Positions 1-8,196 of a stretch of DNA of 64,000 nt are shown here, in pieces (the first letter of the stretch is position 1; each line of letters starts with the position of its first letter). This DNA is from Rossellomorea aquimaris (GTDB lineage Bacteria > Bacillota > Bacilli > Bacillales > Bacillaceae_B). Both the position numbers and the translations under genes were made by a program. The notes below the pieces were generated by a model, which saw only the letters and a program-made list of their open reading frames with translations, did not search any database and was not told the DNA's origin. The stretch lies in the NCBI RefSeq assembly GCF_003315075.1, contig NZ_QNRJ01000002.1, positions 248,001 to 312,000 on the forward strand. The letters run 5' to 3'.

Positions 1-1428
1 TCCCATGAAGTCATCTTTCGCAATCGCAACACCATCAATATTCGTATCTCTTACAGCGAACGTGATTTGACCCGTTTTGACCTGCTTTGAAGCTTCAGTC
101 ATAAACTGCTTATTGTCTTCAACAGAGGCTGATGGATTAAAGGCAAGTAATGCAGCCATACCTTGAGGTACTGTCTTCGTTGGTACAACAGCTACTTCCA
201 TTTCAAGAACTTCTGCCGCTTGATCTGCTGCCATAATAATGTTTTTATTATTTGGCATGATAATGACTTTCTTCGCATTGACTTCTTCAACAGCTTTCAC
301 GATATCCTCCGTACTTGGATTCATCGTTTGACCACCTTCGATCACAGCGGTAGCGCCGATGCTTTTGAACAACTCGGAAATCCCTTCACCCATCGCAACC
401 GTTACAATGGCAAAGTCAACTTCTTTTGGTGCAGCAGGAGCTTGAGCTTTCACTGGCTTTGCTTCACCAACGATGCTGCTGTGCTGCTGTCTCATGTTCT
501 CGATCTTGATATTGATGAGACTTCCGTATTTATGACCATACGTCAATACATCACCAGGTTGTTCAGAATGGATATGTACTTTAGCTAATTCATCGTCACT
601 TATAACAAGCAGGGAATCACCGAATCCGCTTAAATCCTGACGGAAATCTTCTTCATCGAATGATTGTTTATCTTGTTCAAACCTGACCATGAATTCAGTG
701 CAATAGCCAAATTCAATATCCTCCGTACTCATGAAATCTTGAGCTGTTTTATGGTGCTCAGCACTCACGAGATCATTCATGGACGGTAATGAAGCTTGAT
801 TTGAAACTTTTTCTCCCTTTAGCTCAGCTAAAAATCCTTCATAAACGAATAGTAGTCCTTGACCACCACTATCAACCACTCCCACTTCCTTTAGAACAGG
901 AAGTAAATCAGGTGTACGATTTAACGAAGCCTGAGCCTCATCGACGATTGCCTGCATTAGCTTCACGAAATCATTTTCTGTTTCAGCTACAGAAACACCT
1001 TTTCTGGCAGCATCTTTCGCAACCGTTAGAATCGTTCCTTCAACAGGTTTCATAACCGCTTTATAAGCCGTTTCCACACCTGTTTGAAGTGCATTGGCAA
1101 ATTCTGCACTTGATAAGGATTCTTTCCCTTCAATCGCTTTACCAAAGCCTCTGAACAATTGGGATAAGATAACACCTGAGTTACCTCTTGCTCCCATCAA
1201 TAACCCTTTTGAAAGAGCGGCAGCCACATTTCCAATATGGCCTTGAATATGGTTTTGAACTTCCTTCGCACCAGAAGTCATGGATAAATTCATATTTGTT
1301 CCAGTATCACCATCAGGAACAGGAAAAACGTTCAGCGCGTCAACCAGCTGCGCATGCGCAGATAATTGGGTGGCACCTTGTATCACCATTTCAGCAAAAC
1401 GTTTTCCTTCCAAAGATGTAATCGACAC
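1..1428 (-). CDS. fakA: Fatty acid kinase catalytic subunit FakA (YloV/DAK family), 3' end outside window
   Basis: This is the ATP-binding kinase subunit that phosphorylates fatty acids held by FakB-type (DegV) carrier proteins, feeding exogenous fatty acids into phospholipid synthesis. About 476 codons are visible. The C-terminus lies beyond position 1; family members are near 550 residues. The N-terminal DhaL-type nucleotide domain is clear, with VPDGDTGTNMNLSM at about residues 32-45 binding Mg-ATP. The start is GTG at 1428, preceded by AGGAGG; the protein begins MSITSLEGKRFAEMV, as expected for YloV. It follows yloU by 15 bases and is surely cotranscribed with it, as in B. subtilis. The family is secure; the role as a fatty acid kinase is inferred from Staphylococcus FakA. 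Confidence 0.93.
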   Translation of the reverse strand, partial: MSITSLEGKRFAEMVIQGATQLSAHAQLVDALNVFPVPDGDTGTNMNLSMTSGAKEVQNHIQGHIGNVAAALSKGLLMGARGNSGVILSQLFRGFGKAIEGKESLSSAEFANALQTGVETAYKAVMKPVEGTILTVAKDAARKGVSVAETENDFVKLMQAIVDEAQASLNRTPDLLPVLKEVGVVDSGGQGLLFVYEGFLAELKGEKVSNQASLPSMNDLVSAEHHKTAQDFMSTEDIEFGYCTEFMVRFEQDKQSFDEEDFRQDLSGFGDSLLVISDDELAKVHIHSEQPGDVLTYGHKYGSLINIKIENMRQQHSSIVGEAKPVKAQAPAAPKEVDFAIVTVAMGEGISELFKSIGATAVIEGGQTMNPSTEDIVKAVEEVNAKKVIIMPNNKNIIMAADQAAEVLEMEVAVVPTKTVPQGMAALLAFNPSASVEDNKQFMTEASKQVKTGQITFAVRDTNIDGVAIAKDDFMG

Positions 1429-1443
1429 GAATCTTCCTCCTCA

Positions 1444-1806
1444 CTACGGGTTCGTGACACGAACCCCCTGCACAAAAATATTTACTGAATCTACCGCCAA
1501 GCCGACGGTCTTATCAAGAGTATATTTAACCTTGGATTGTACATTATGAGCAATCTCAGAAATTTTTGTACCATAACTCACAATAATATACATATCAATA
1601 TGTACTTCCTCTTCATCTTGACGAACGATCACTCCGCGAGTGAAATTTTCCTTACGTAAGATATCTGTGAAACCGTCTTTAATTTGGTTCTTTGAAGCCA
1701 TTCCAACAATTCCGTAGCAATCCACCGCTGCACCTCCAGCAATCATTGCAATGACATCATTCGTAATATCAATTTGTCCGTACTGCGTTTTCAATTCGAT
1801 GGACAT
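1444..1806 (-). CDS. yloU: Asp23/Gls24 family envelope-stress protein YloU
   Basis: This is a 120-residue Asp23/Gls24-family protein, the same length as B. subtilis YloU. The family is abundant and membrane-associated and is linked to alkaline or envelope stress; its biochemical role is not known. The whole sequence is one Asp23 domain, with the typical VIAMIAGGAAVDCYG near the N-terminus and a C-terminal VNIFVQGVRV strand. An upstream in-frame ATG at 1848 would add 14 residues. I prefer 1806 because AAAGGGGG precedes it and the protein then begins MSIELKTQYG as in relatives. The yloU-fakA pairing is conserved in Firmicutes and suggests a shared membrane-lipid context. Confidence 0.9.
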   Translation of the reverse strand: MSIELKTQYGQIDITNDVIAMIAGGAAVDCYGIVGMASKNQIKDGFTDILRKENFTRGVIVRQDEEEVHIDMYIIVSYGTKISEIAHNVQSKVKYTLDKTVGLAVDSVNIFVQGVRVTNP

Positions 1807-1989
1807 GGAATGTTTTCCCCCTTTAATTACATGCTTGGCTAAAAACATTTTACTATAAGTATGCTGTTTTTGAAAGCTAAACTATTATCTCAAGCGTTAT
1901 TTGTTGGGTATACCCTCTATTTTTTCCTTATTATTCAAAGATTAATCATTTGCTTTCTAAGAGTAAAGGAATCCATTGGTGCATGAATG

Positions 1990-2013
1990 AAAAAAGACGC
2001 CTAAATTAGGCGC
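1990..2013 (-). terminator. Rho-independent terminator after rpmB
   Basis: On the minus strand a GGCGCCTAA / TTAGGCGTC stem is followed by a run of six T (plus-strand A at 1989-1994). It lies about 20 bases beyond the rpmB stop and separates rpmB from the convergently read-through yloU-fakA unit. Confidence 0.85.
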
Positions 2014-2029
2014 CTTCTCATTTTAAGTA

Positions 2030-2218
2030 TTATACGCGTTCTACTTTACCAGATTTCAACGCTCTTGCAGAAACCCATACTTTCTTAGGCTTTCCGTCTA
2101 CAAGAATTCGAACTTTTTGCAGGTTTGCACCCCAAGTACGCTTGTTCGCATTCATTGCGTGAGAGCGAGCGTTACCTGAGCTAGCTTTACGGCCTGTTAC
2201 TACGCATTGTTTTGCCAT
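2030..2218 (-). CDS. rpmB: Large ribosomal subunit protein bL28
   Basis: This is ribosomal protein L28, 62 residues and full length for Bacillus. It begins [20 protein letters not shown] and ends [12 protein letters not shown]. It has a single N-terminal Cys, so it is the C-minus type lacking the four-Cys zinc ribbon. An in-frame codon at 2242 would add eight residues. The ATG at 2218 is chosen because the AGGAGGGA ribosome site is seven bases before it and the protein start matches the family. It is transcribed alone between its own promoter (about 2300-2328) and the terminator at 1990-2013. Confidence 0.97.
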   Translation of the reverse strand: MAKQCVVTGRKASSGNARSHAMNANKRTWGANLQKVRILVDGKPKKVWVSARALKSGKVERV

Positions 2219-2299
2219 AATATATTCCCTCCTCACTAACAAGAAGCTGAAGTTAATTTCAGTTCCACATTTCGCTTATTATCATAAAGATACTTTAAT

Positions 2300-2328
2300 A
2301 ATTTATCACACAACTTTCTATAATGCAA
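2300..2328 (-). promoter_or_regulatory. Predicted SigA promoter of rpmB
   Basis: The minus strand reads TTGCAT, 17 bases, TAAATT (plus-strand 2323-2328 and 2300-2305). It sits about 80 bases upstream of the rpmB ATG in an A+T-rich stretch, the expected place for a single-gene ribosomal-protein promoter. It was found by eye against the SigA consensus. Confidence 0.5.
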
Positions 2329-2373
2329 TACTACAATTAAAACCTTTCAAGAAAAAATACTTTACACCAAGAA

Positions 2374-2487
2374 AAGCGGAGGCGGCTTGCCCAGAGGCGA
2401 CAAGCATAAGGCGAACTAACCGGAAAGGCGCTTTTTGCCTTTTTGGTTAGTTTGACTTATGACCTCGAGCCTCTAGCCGCCGGAGCT
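2374..2487. repeat. Long imperfect inverted repeat (about 114 bases) between rpmB and spoVM
   Basis: The left arm begins AGCGGAGGCGGCT and ends AACTAACC. The right arm begins GGTTAGTTTGACTTATGA and ends AGCCGCCGGAGCT. With a few mismatches the arms pair over roughly 50 bases, closed by GGAAAGGC/GCCTTTTT around a T-rich loop. A partial second copy of the left end (GAAAAGCGGAAGG) starts at about 2498. GC content is clearly higher than in the flanks. This looks like a dispersed intergenic hairpin element of the kind common in Bacillus genomes. No protein is coded. Confidence 0.75.
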
Positions 2488-2557
2488 GGACATATAGAAA
2501 AGCGGAAGGGGCTACTTCTCGGTCAGGAGGAGATCACGTTAAGCAACAGAACTGATA

Positions 2558-2747
2558 AATAACCGGAAAAATTCCGCTTATCTGGAAATTCCCCTTTTAA
2601 AAGGATGAAATAGCCGGAAAAATTCCGCCTATTAACTCACATCACCCTAAAATGGATGATATTTCTGAGTCATAAGCGGAAAAACTTCCCTTATTAACCT
2701 CAATATTAAGCTTCATCCTGAATTTACCGGAAAAACTCCGCTTATTT
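2558..2747. repeat. Array of four short palindromic units (AACCGGAAAAATTCCGCTTAT type)
   Basis: Four related units lie at about 2558-2582, 2608-2634, 2671-2696 and 2722-2747. Each has an (A)CCGGAAAAA(T/C)TCCG(C)-like core flanked by AATAA/TTATT-like ends, so each is a small near-palindrome. Start-to-start spacing is about 50, 62 and 52 bases. A degenerate fifth copy (TCTGGAAATTCCCC) follows the first. The spacers differ from each other, so this is not a CRISPR array. A 64-codon reading frame across it (2642-2836, minus) has repeat-driven composition and is not accepted as a gene. Confidence 0.75.
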
Positions 2748-2836
2748 TTTGCCTGCTCAAAAGATGCCCCCTCTTTCCTCTCTATATCAACCGTAAAAAA
2801 AAGAAGATGGCACCAACGCCACCTCCAACAAACCAT

Positions 2837-2917
2837 TTATTCTTTTTTAAACGTTCCTAACATCGCCCTCACAAGTCCACCCAAGAATTTTGGTAATTTA
2901 ATTGTATAAAAGCGCAT
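2837..2917 (-). CDS. spoVM: Stage V sporulation protein M (26 residues)
   Basis: SpoVM is a tiny amphipathic peptide that senses the convex forespore membrane and anchors the SpoIVA coat basement layer. The 26-codon frame reads MRFYTIKLPK then FLGGLVRAMLGTFKKE. This differs from the B. subtilis peptide mainly at residue 2 and the last residue, and keeps the helix-breaking Pro at position 9. A GGAGGG site lies seven bases before the ATG. The position between rpmB and thiN is the conserved locus. In B. subtilis it is expressed in the mother cell under SigE; I saw no convincing SigE promoter here. Confidence 0.96.
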   Translation of the reverse strand: MRFYTIKLPKFLGGLVRAMLGTFKKE

Positions 2918-3030
2918 TTTTAGTCCCTCCCCACAATCTAAAGAACGTAATGTTTCGCTTGACAACAGTTTAGTCTATTCAAGCAGTCTCAGTTAAGTAC
3001 GTCTTCTTTTCTACCTGGTTTTTAGAAGCT

Positions 3031-3678
3031 TTAATCACTGCTTCTTATCACCATTAATATGCCATTTGAAAAGGAAAAAGTACCAGATGATTGTATAAGT
3101 TCATTACTAATACATAGTGTGGAACCTCTTGAAATATTCCGGTTTTTTAATGGATATTTAAAGCCCCAGAGGGTGATCCCTTCGACACTTTGAGTAATGG
3201 GAACGAAGGAAATATACTGTAATTCCGGGCTTTTTTCAACTGAATGTTCTCCAGATTCGGCTAGGTATAATCGATTTTGCACGTCTATGATTTCTACTAC
3301 AATATCCTTATCTAAAAGCTTAGGCGTCATTAATAATTGAAGGTTGCCCATGAAATGATCAAGCCGTCCGCCGGTCGCACCAAAAATGTTGATTTTGTCA
3401 GGATTCTGATCAATCGCCCAATTAAGGGCAAGCTCCAGATCCGTTTCATCCTTTTCAGGCTTATAGCGATTGACTTCCTGGACTTTTTCTTGAATCAGAT
3501 CCCATTCTTCATCGGTAACTGAATCAAAATCCCCAAACGCTACCCATGGTTCTATGGATTGCTCCAACAGTCTATAAACTCCACGGTCCACCCCTATCCA
3601 CTTCACTAATTCCCCGTCATAAACCGTCAATTCAGGGATGTATCTTCCTGGACCACCCGCAACTATATTGATGATCAT
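3031..3678 (-). CDS. thiN: Thiamine pyrophosphokinase
   Basis: The enzyme transfers pyrophosphate from ATP to thiamine to give thiamine diphosphate in the cytoplasm. The 215-residue protein has the N-terminal catalytic fold with AGGPGRYIPEL and GDFDSV (about residues 49-54) and the acidic KDETDLELA motif (about 75-83) that binds Mg and nucleotide. GATGGRLDHFMGN contributes to the thiamine site of the dimer. The start is ATG 3678, eight bases after AAGGAG; an in-frame GTG at 3687 is an alternative. It follows rpe, but an attenuator-like hairpin (3705-3728) lies between them, so its level may differ from the upstream operon. Confidence 0.94.
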   Translation of the reverse strand: MIINIVAGGPGRYIPELTVYDGELVKWIGVDRGVYRLLEQSIEPWVAFGDFDSVTDEEWDLIQEKVQEVNRYKPEKDETDLELALNWAIDQNPDKINIFGATGGRLDHFMGNLQLLMTPKLLDKDIVVEIIDVQNRLYLAESGEHSVEKSPELQYISFVPITQSVEGITLWGFKYPLKNRNISRGSTLCISNELIQSSGTFSFSNGILMVIRSSD

Positions 3679-3697
3679 TATCTCCACTCCTTTTCTA

Positions 3698-3728
3698 CAA
3701 AAATGGACTGACCCAAAAGGATCAGCCC
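3698..3728 (-). terminator. Intrinsic terminator or attenuator between rpe and thiN
   Basis: The minus strand has a ten-base-pair stem GGGCTGATCC / GGGTCAGTCC (two G-T pairs) with a TTTT loop, then ATTTTTG. It sits in the 60-base gap between the rpe stop and thiN. Genes run on in the same direction, so it probably trims rather than ends transcription. Confidence 0.65.
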
Positions 3729-3737
3729 TATCGTCTC

Positions 3738-4388
3738 TTATACAAGAGATCTCTTTATTTCTTCGATTGCCGCCCCTCGATCGCTGCGGTTGTAGATGGC
3801 AGAACCGGCTACAAACACATCAGCCCCTGCTTCAGCACAAATGGCTGCCGTTTCAGGGTTAATGCCTCCATCTACTTCTATTTCAAGTTCAGGATTTACT
3901 TCATTCGCCCATTCACGAATTTGTTTGATTTTCGGAACGACAGATGGGATAAACGATTGTCCACCAAATCCAGGATTCACAGTCATTAACAGAACCATAT
4001 CGACATCCTGCAAAATCGGCTTGATCATTTCTGCCGAAGTCCCGGGATTCAGGACGACTCCCGCTTTTACACCTTTACTTTTGATCATCTGAATCGTTCT
4101 GTGCAAATGGGGATCTGCTTCTACATGGACAGTAATATAGTCAGCTCCCGCATCTGCAAAGGCTTCAATATATTGACCTGGATTTTCAATCATAAGATGA
4201 ACATCCAGTGGTAACATTGTTAACGGACGAATCGCTTTCACGATCATTGGGCCCAATGTGATATTCGGAACGAAGTGACCATCCATCACATCCACATGGA
4301 TGTAGTCGGCTCCCCCTTTTTCAACATCTTTAATTTCATTCCCTAACTCTGCAAAATTTGCAGACAGAATGGAAGGTGCGATTTTCAT
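3738..4388 (-). CDS. rpe: Ribulose-phosphate 3-epimerase
   Basis: It interconverts ribulose 5-phosphate and xylulose 5-phosphate in the pentose phosphate pathway. The 216-residue TIM barrel is complete. It has APSILSANF at the N-terminus (catalytic-face Ser), HVDVMDGHFVPN with metal-binding His and Asp, LDVHLMIENP with the second His, MTVNPGFGGQ as the phosphate loop, and EVDGGI with the C-terminal catalytic Asp. Its ATG follows the rsgA stop by two bases, so the two are translationally close. The rsgA-rpe-thiN order is the standard Bacillus one. Confidence 0.97.
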   Translation of the reverse strand: MKIAPSILSANFAELGNEIKDVEKGGADYIHVDVMDGHFVPNITLGPMIVKAIRPLTMLPLDVHLMIENPGQYIEAFADAGADYITVHVEADPHLHRTIQMIKSKGVKAGVVLNPGTSAEMIKPILQDVDMVLLMTVNPGFGGQSFIPSVVPKIKQIREWANEVNPELEIEVDGGINPETAAICAEAGADVFVAGSAIYNRSDRGAAIEEIKRSLV

Positions 4389-4390
4389 GT

Positions 4391-5272
4391 TTAGTACCTC
4401 GGCTTTCTATCTTTTATTTCTTTATGGAACGTTAAATAGTGATCATAACGGTAAGTGGGGATTTCGCCTGCTTCTACGGCAGCTTTCACGGCACATTTCG
4501 GCTCATTGATATGGAGGCAGCCCCTAAATTTACAGTCCTCAGAAACTTCAACCATCTCAGGGAAGCATTGTGGCAGCTCTTCTATTTCAAGCTCTGAAAA
4601 CTCCAATGAACTAAACCCGGGGGTATCCGCTACTAACCCATCTTCAATATCAATCAGTTCCACGTGACGAGTCGTATGTTTTCCCCGGCCTAAGTGGGAT
4701 GAGATCATAGCCGTCTTTAATTCAAGTTCAGGTTTCAAGGCATTCAGCAAAGACGATTTCCCTACTCCGGACTGTCCGGCAAAGACAGAGATTTTATCAC
4801 GTAAATACGGAGTTAATTCCTCTACACCATGTTCGGTTTTGGAAGACGTCATCAGGACTTCATAACCGAATGAGCGGTAATCCTTCACATATCGTTCAAT
4901 CTTATTTGTTTGATCGGATGTAAGTAAGTCCATCTTGGTTACACAAATAAGCGGTTCTATTTCTTTACTCTCTACCAACACAAGAAAGCGGTCAAGTAAA
5001 GCCGGGCTGAAATCCGGTTCGCTTGCAGAGAAGACAAGTATCGCTTGATCGACATTGGCAATCGGGGGACGTACTAACTCATTCTTACGGTCATAGACCT
5101 TCAGAATGTATCCATCCGTTTTGTTCTCCGCTTGAAATTCAACATAGTCGCCCACCAGGGGTGTTATTTTATTTATACGGAAATTACCTCTGCCCCGACA
5201 TTGTGTAACGCTTCCTTCTGAAAGTACATAGTAAAATCCACTTAATGCTTTAACGATTTTTCCTTCAGGCAT
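4391..5272 (-). CDS. rsgA: Ribosome small-subunit biogenesis GTPase RsgA (YloQ)
   Basis: RsgA is a circularly permuted GTPase that checks late maturation of the 30S decoding centre. Over 293 residues it has an N-terminal OB fold, then the permuted order G4 TKMD (about 112), G1 GQSGVGKSS (about 166) and G3 DTPGF (about 216). A C-terminal zinc site follows, with Cys247, Cys252, His254 and Cys260 by my count. The frame opens upstream at 5332, but the start is set at ATG 5272, where a GGAGG site and the family N-terminus MPEGKIVKALSG coincide. It lies downstream of prkC, whose B. subtilis homologue phosphorylates this GTPase. Confidence 0.96.
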   Translation of the reverse strand: MPEGKIVKALSGFYYVLSEGSVTQCRGRGNFRINKITPLVGDYVEFQAENKTDGYILKVYDRKNELVRPPIANVDQAILVFSASEPDFSPALLDRFLVLVESKEIEPLICVTKMDLLTSDQTNKIERYVKDYRSFGYEVLMTSSKTEHGVEELTPYLRDKISVFAGQSGVGKSSLLNALKPELELKTAMISSHLGRGKHTTRHVELIDIEDGLVADTPGFSSLEFSELEIEELPQCFPEMVEVSEDCKFRGCLHINEPKCAVKAAVEAGEIPTYRYDHYLTFHKEIKDRKPRY

Positions 5273-5361
5273 TCGAAACCTCCTATTCAAAATGTTTATC
5301 AAAATAAATGAGCCATCTATATTATGTATCAAGGTTCTCTATCATTATAAATGAAAACAAG

Positions 5362-5404
5362 AGGACTGTCCCGTCAGGTTCATTAAAAACCCGGGTACAG
5401 CCCT
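5362..5404 (-). terminator. Hairpin between prkC and rsgA, possible weak terminator
   Basis: On the minus strand AGGGCTGT and ACAGTCCT pair, with inner CCCG/CGGG and GTT/AAC pairs. Only a broken T tract (CTTGTTTTC) follows. Termination is likely partial, since rsgA follows in the same direction and lacks an evident strong promoter. Confidence 0.5.
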
Positions 5405-5418
5405 TTGGCAATTGTCAT

Positions 5419-7437
5419 TTATTCTTCTTTAGGATACTCGACAGTACCTGTTTTATACTCTTTTTCGTCAACAAGAATACGATACTTACCAACCGTTCCC
5501 TCTTCTAATGTGAACTTCATCGTAATGGTCGTATCTTCATAAATTGTGATGAGTTCGTCACTTTCTTCGATCTTCTTGTTCTTGTCCTCTATAAATATAT
5601 CCACGACTTGGGGCTCACCATTGTCCTTGGTGTAAGGAATCCGTTCTTCCAGAGTAACCTCTTTGGATGGTACTTCCTTTGGTGGCTCAGGACCCTTAGA
5701 CATGATAACGTAAACATCCTCCCCCTTACTAATAGGAGTACTCGCAACCGGCTTATGAGAAATCACCCTGCCTTCCTCAACCTCGTCCGAAAATTCTTCA
5801 CTCTGTACAATGATATTTATCCCATTCGAAGCTTCATATTTATCAAGTGCAGTTTGGTCGAAACCTTCCAAGCTTTCTAAATCAAACTTTTCAGTTCCCT
5901 TACTCACTGTAAAGGTAATCGTCGTTTCTTCTGCCACGACTTCTACTCCAGGAGATGGATCCTGGTCGGTGATTGTTCCAGCAGGTTCGGATTCATTGAA
6001 CTCTTCTTCTTTCTCTACCGTGAATCCTTTTTCTTCAAGTTCAGAGGACACTTCTTCAAAATTCTTTCCGACATAGTCCTCGACTCCCACTTTTTCTTTT
6101 CCTGTACTAACATAGATATCGATAGCCGATCCTTCATTCGCCATCCGTCCTGCCTTTGGGTTTGTCTTGATTACAAAACCTTCAGGAATCGATTCATGGG
6201 ATTGTTTTTTTGTTTCTCCGACGACAAACCCCTCTGAAACGATAGTTGAAATGGCTTCAGTTTGATCTTTTTCCACCACATCAGGTACCTGGATTTCCTT
6301 AGGCCCAAGCAGCTCAGGTACGAAGGTAATGGCAGCAGCTCCTAAAAGAATCAGCAAAAAGAACAGACTGATAATGAATATCGGCCACTTCTTTTTACCC
6401 TTTTTCTTAGGATCACCCTTCTTGTTTTTCTTCTTGCCTTTCTTCTTACCATCTTGAACAGGAGCGGTCGGCTTCGTTTGCAATTTGTCCGTGTCTGCTT
6501 GATGGTGGACAATCGTATCATCCAGATTCGAATACGCATTCTGATCCGTAATGACCGGGATGGCCTTCGTCGCCTCATCATCCAGGGGAACGGCAAATTT
6601 AGGTTCATTCATCCGATCGGGGTCCAGGGCTGACATCAAGGCGTCATCCATATCCTCGAGGCTTTCATATCGTCTGAATGGATCTTTAGCCGTTGCCTTT
6701 AATACGATATTCTCAACACTTTGAGGAATATCAGGATTCCATCTTCTTAGAGAAGGAGTTTCGGATTGCAAGTGCTTTAATGCGATTGAAACCGCCGATT
6801 CTCCGGAAAAAGGAAGTCTTCCCGTTAACAATTCAAACATGACGATTCCCAGTGAATAGATATCTGATTTTTTCGTAGCCATGCCGCCTCTCGCCTGTTC
6901 AGGAGAAAGGTAGTGGACCGATCCCAGGACTGAATTGGTCTGGGTGATCGAAGTGGCACTAAGAGCCATCGCGATCCCGAAATCCGTTATCTTCACATTT
7001 CCTTCTTCATCCAGAAGAATGTTATGGGGTTTAATATCACGGTGTACAATATGATTCTGATGAGCATGAGACATAGCTAAAGTTAACTGTTTCATAATAT
7101 CGATCGCTTTGTCTACATGAACAGGTGAATGCTGCTGTATGTATTGCTTTAAGGTCATGCCATGGACATATTCCATGACTATATAGTATAGATCGTCTTC
7201 TTCTCCTACATCGTATATGCTCACAATGTTCGGATGAGTCAAGCTTGTAGCAGATTGAGCTTCCCTTTGGAATCGTTTAATGAATTCCTCTTCATTGGCA
7301 AAATCGATCCGGAGCATCTTTATAGCCACTTCACGATCCAAAATCACATCGTGAGCTAAATAAACGTTGGCCATTCCTCCGCCACCGATTAGTTTAATGA
7401 TTCTGTAACGCCCACTGATGCGCTTTCCTTCCATCAT
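5419..7437 (-). CDS. prkC: PASTA-domain Ser/Thr protein kinase PrkC
   Basis: PrkC is a membrane kinase that senses muropeptides or lipid II through extracellular PASTA repeats; it acts in spore germination and cell-wall homeostasis. The 672-residue protein has an N-terminal Hanks-type kinase domain: glycine loop GGGGMANVY, catalytic Lys40, HRDIKPHN near 132, DFG near 152, and a Thr-rich activation loop. A Lys-rich juxtamembrane stretch and one transmembrane helix (about 345-370) follow. Then come three PASTA repeats (from IQVPDVV, VGVEDYV and FDLESLE) and a C-terminal Ig-like tail. ATG 7437 lies four bases after the prpC stop; the second ATG (7434) is equally possible. It forms the usual phosphatase-kinase pair with prpC. 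Confidence 0.96.
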   Translation of the reverse strand: MMEGKRISGRYRIIKLIGGGGMANVYLAHDVILDREVAIKMLRIDFANEEEFIKRFQREAQSATSLTHPNIVSIYDVGEEDDLYYIVMEYVHGMTLKQYIQQHSPVHVDKAIDIMKQLTLAMSHAHQNHIVHRDIKPHNILLDEEGNVKITDFGIAMALSATSITQTNSVLGSVHYLSPEQARGGMATKKSDIYSLGIVMFELLTGRLPFSGESAVSIALKHLQSETPSLRRWNPDIPQSVENIVLKATAKDPFRRYESLEDMDDALMSALDPDRMNEPKFAVPLDDEATKAIPVITDQNAYSNLDDTIVHHQADTDKLQTKPTAPVQDGKKKGKKKNKKGDPKKKGKKKWPIFIISLFFLLILLGAAAITFVPELLGPKEIQVPDVVEKDQTEAISTIVSEGFVVGETKKQSHESIPEGFVIKTNPKAGRMANEGSAIDIYVSTGKEKVGVEDYVGKNFEEVSSELEEKGFTVEKEEEFNESEPAGTITDQDPSPGVEVVAEETTITFTVSKGTEKFDLESLEGFDQTALDKYEASNGINIIVQSEEFSDEVEEGRVISHKPVASTPISKGEDVYVIMSKGPEPPKEVPSKEVTLEERIPYTKDNGEPQVVDIFIEDKNKKIEESDELITIYEDTTITMKFTLEEGTVGKYRILVDEKEYKTGTVEYPKEE

Positions 7438-7441
7438 GTTA

Positions 7442-8191
7442 TCACCCGCTTTCCGTTTCAGCGGCAAACTCTACAATTACTACGGTAATATTATCTTCAC
7501 CGCCATATTCATTGGCTAAATGAACAAGCGACTCTCCTTTGTTTTCAAGGGAGTGGTCCTGAACCAATATCTCTTTCATTTCTTTTTGGGAGACTTTATT
7601 TGAAAGACCGTCTGAACACAATAAAATAACGTCTTCTTCTTCAAACATTATCGTTTTAATATCCATCGTAATTGAAGCTTCCGTGCCTATCGCTCTAAGT
7701 ATCACATTTTTCCTCGGATGATGCTCTGCATCTTCTTTTGAAATTTCACCGCTTCTGACTAATTCATTTACAAGTGTATGGTCTTCTGTTAACTGATGAA
7801 AACCATTTTCATTCAGAATATAACCTCTGCTGTCACCAATATTGACAATGGTTGCAAACAAGGAGGTACAAATGGCTCCAACGAGAGTCGTCCCCATTCC
7901 TTCACACTCCGAATTGGATTGAGAATAAGTATATACTTCTTTGTTCACTTCGTTAATAGTTGATTTTAACCAATTTTCGGCTTCATCAGCGGTGTGAAAT
8001 TTCTCTGTTTTCTCCCATAAATCCTTCAGGATGGAAATGGTAAGCTCGCTGGCAACGTCTCCAGCTCTGTGGCCGCCCATTCCATCTGCTACAACAGCTA
8101 AATGATCGCCATGATGATTCACAAATACGCCGGCACAATCTTCATTTAGTTGACGCACTTTCCCTTTGTCCGTAAAATAAACAGTTTTCAC
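7442..8191 (-). CDS. prpC: PP2C-type Ser/Thr protein phosphatase (PrpC/Stp)
   Basis: This is a metal-dependent phosphatase that reverses PrkC phosphorylation. The 249-residue single PP2C domain has QLNEDCAG near the N-terminus, DGMGGHRAGD carrying the metal-binding Asp and Gly, GMGTTLVGA, GDSRGY, CSDGLSN and the closing GGEDNITVV. The start is GTG at 8191, with GAGGTG eight bases upstream. Immediately before it (stop at 8197-8199) lies a short reading-frame tail that may be what remains of rlmN. Confidence 0.96.
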   Translation of the reverse strand: MKTVYFTDKGKVRQLNEDCAGVFVNHHGDHLAVVADGMGGHRAGDVASELTISILKDLWEKTEKFHTADEAENWLKSTINEVNKEVYTYSQSNSECEGMGTTLVGAICTSLFATIVNIGDSRGYILNENGFHQLTEDHTLVNELVRSGEISKEDAEHHPRKNVILRAIGTEASITMDIKTIMFEEEDVILLCSDGLSNKVSQKEMKEILVQDHSLENKGESLVHLANEYGGEDNITVVIVEFAAETESG

Positions 8192-8196
8192 TTAGG

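Noticed and set aside
163-588. 141-codon plus-strand frame opposite fakA
   Set aside because: Antisense shadow of fakA with no ribosome site; its Phe/His/Cys-rich composition is typical of such shadows.
1840-1880. Promoter for yloU-fakA (TTTCAA, 17 bases, TAAAAT)
   Set aside because: Spacing is right, but both boxes are weak in an A+T-rich stretch. It is not distinguishable from chance by eye.
2558-2747. Possible CRISPR array
   Set aside because: The repeats are short (about 25 bases), imperfect and palindromic, spacing varies from 50 to 62 bases, and no cas gene is present.
2642-2836. 64-codon minus-strand frame directly after spoVM
   Set aside because: Trp/Cys-rich start from a repeat-bearing stretch, with no family similarity. 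It is explained by the short palindrome array.
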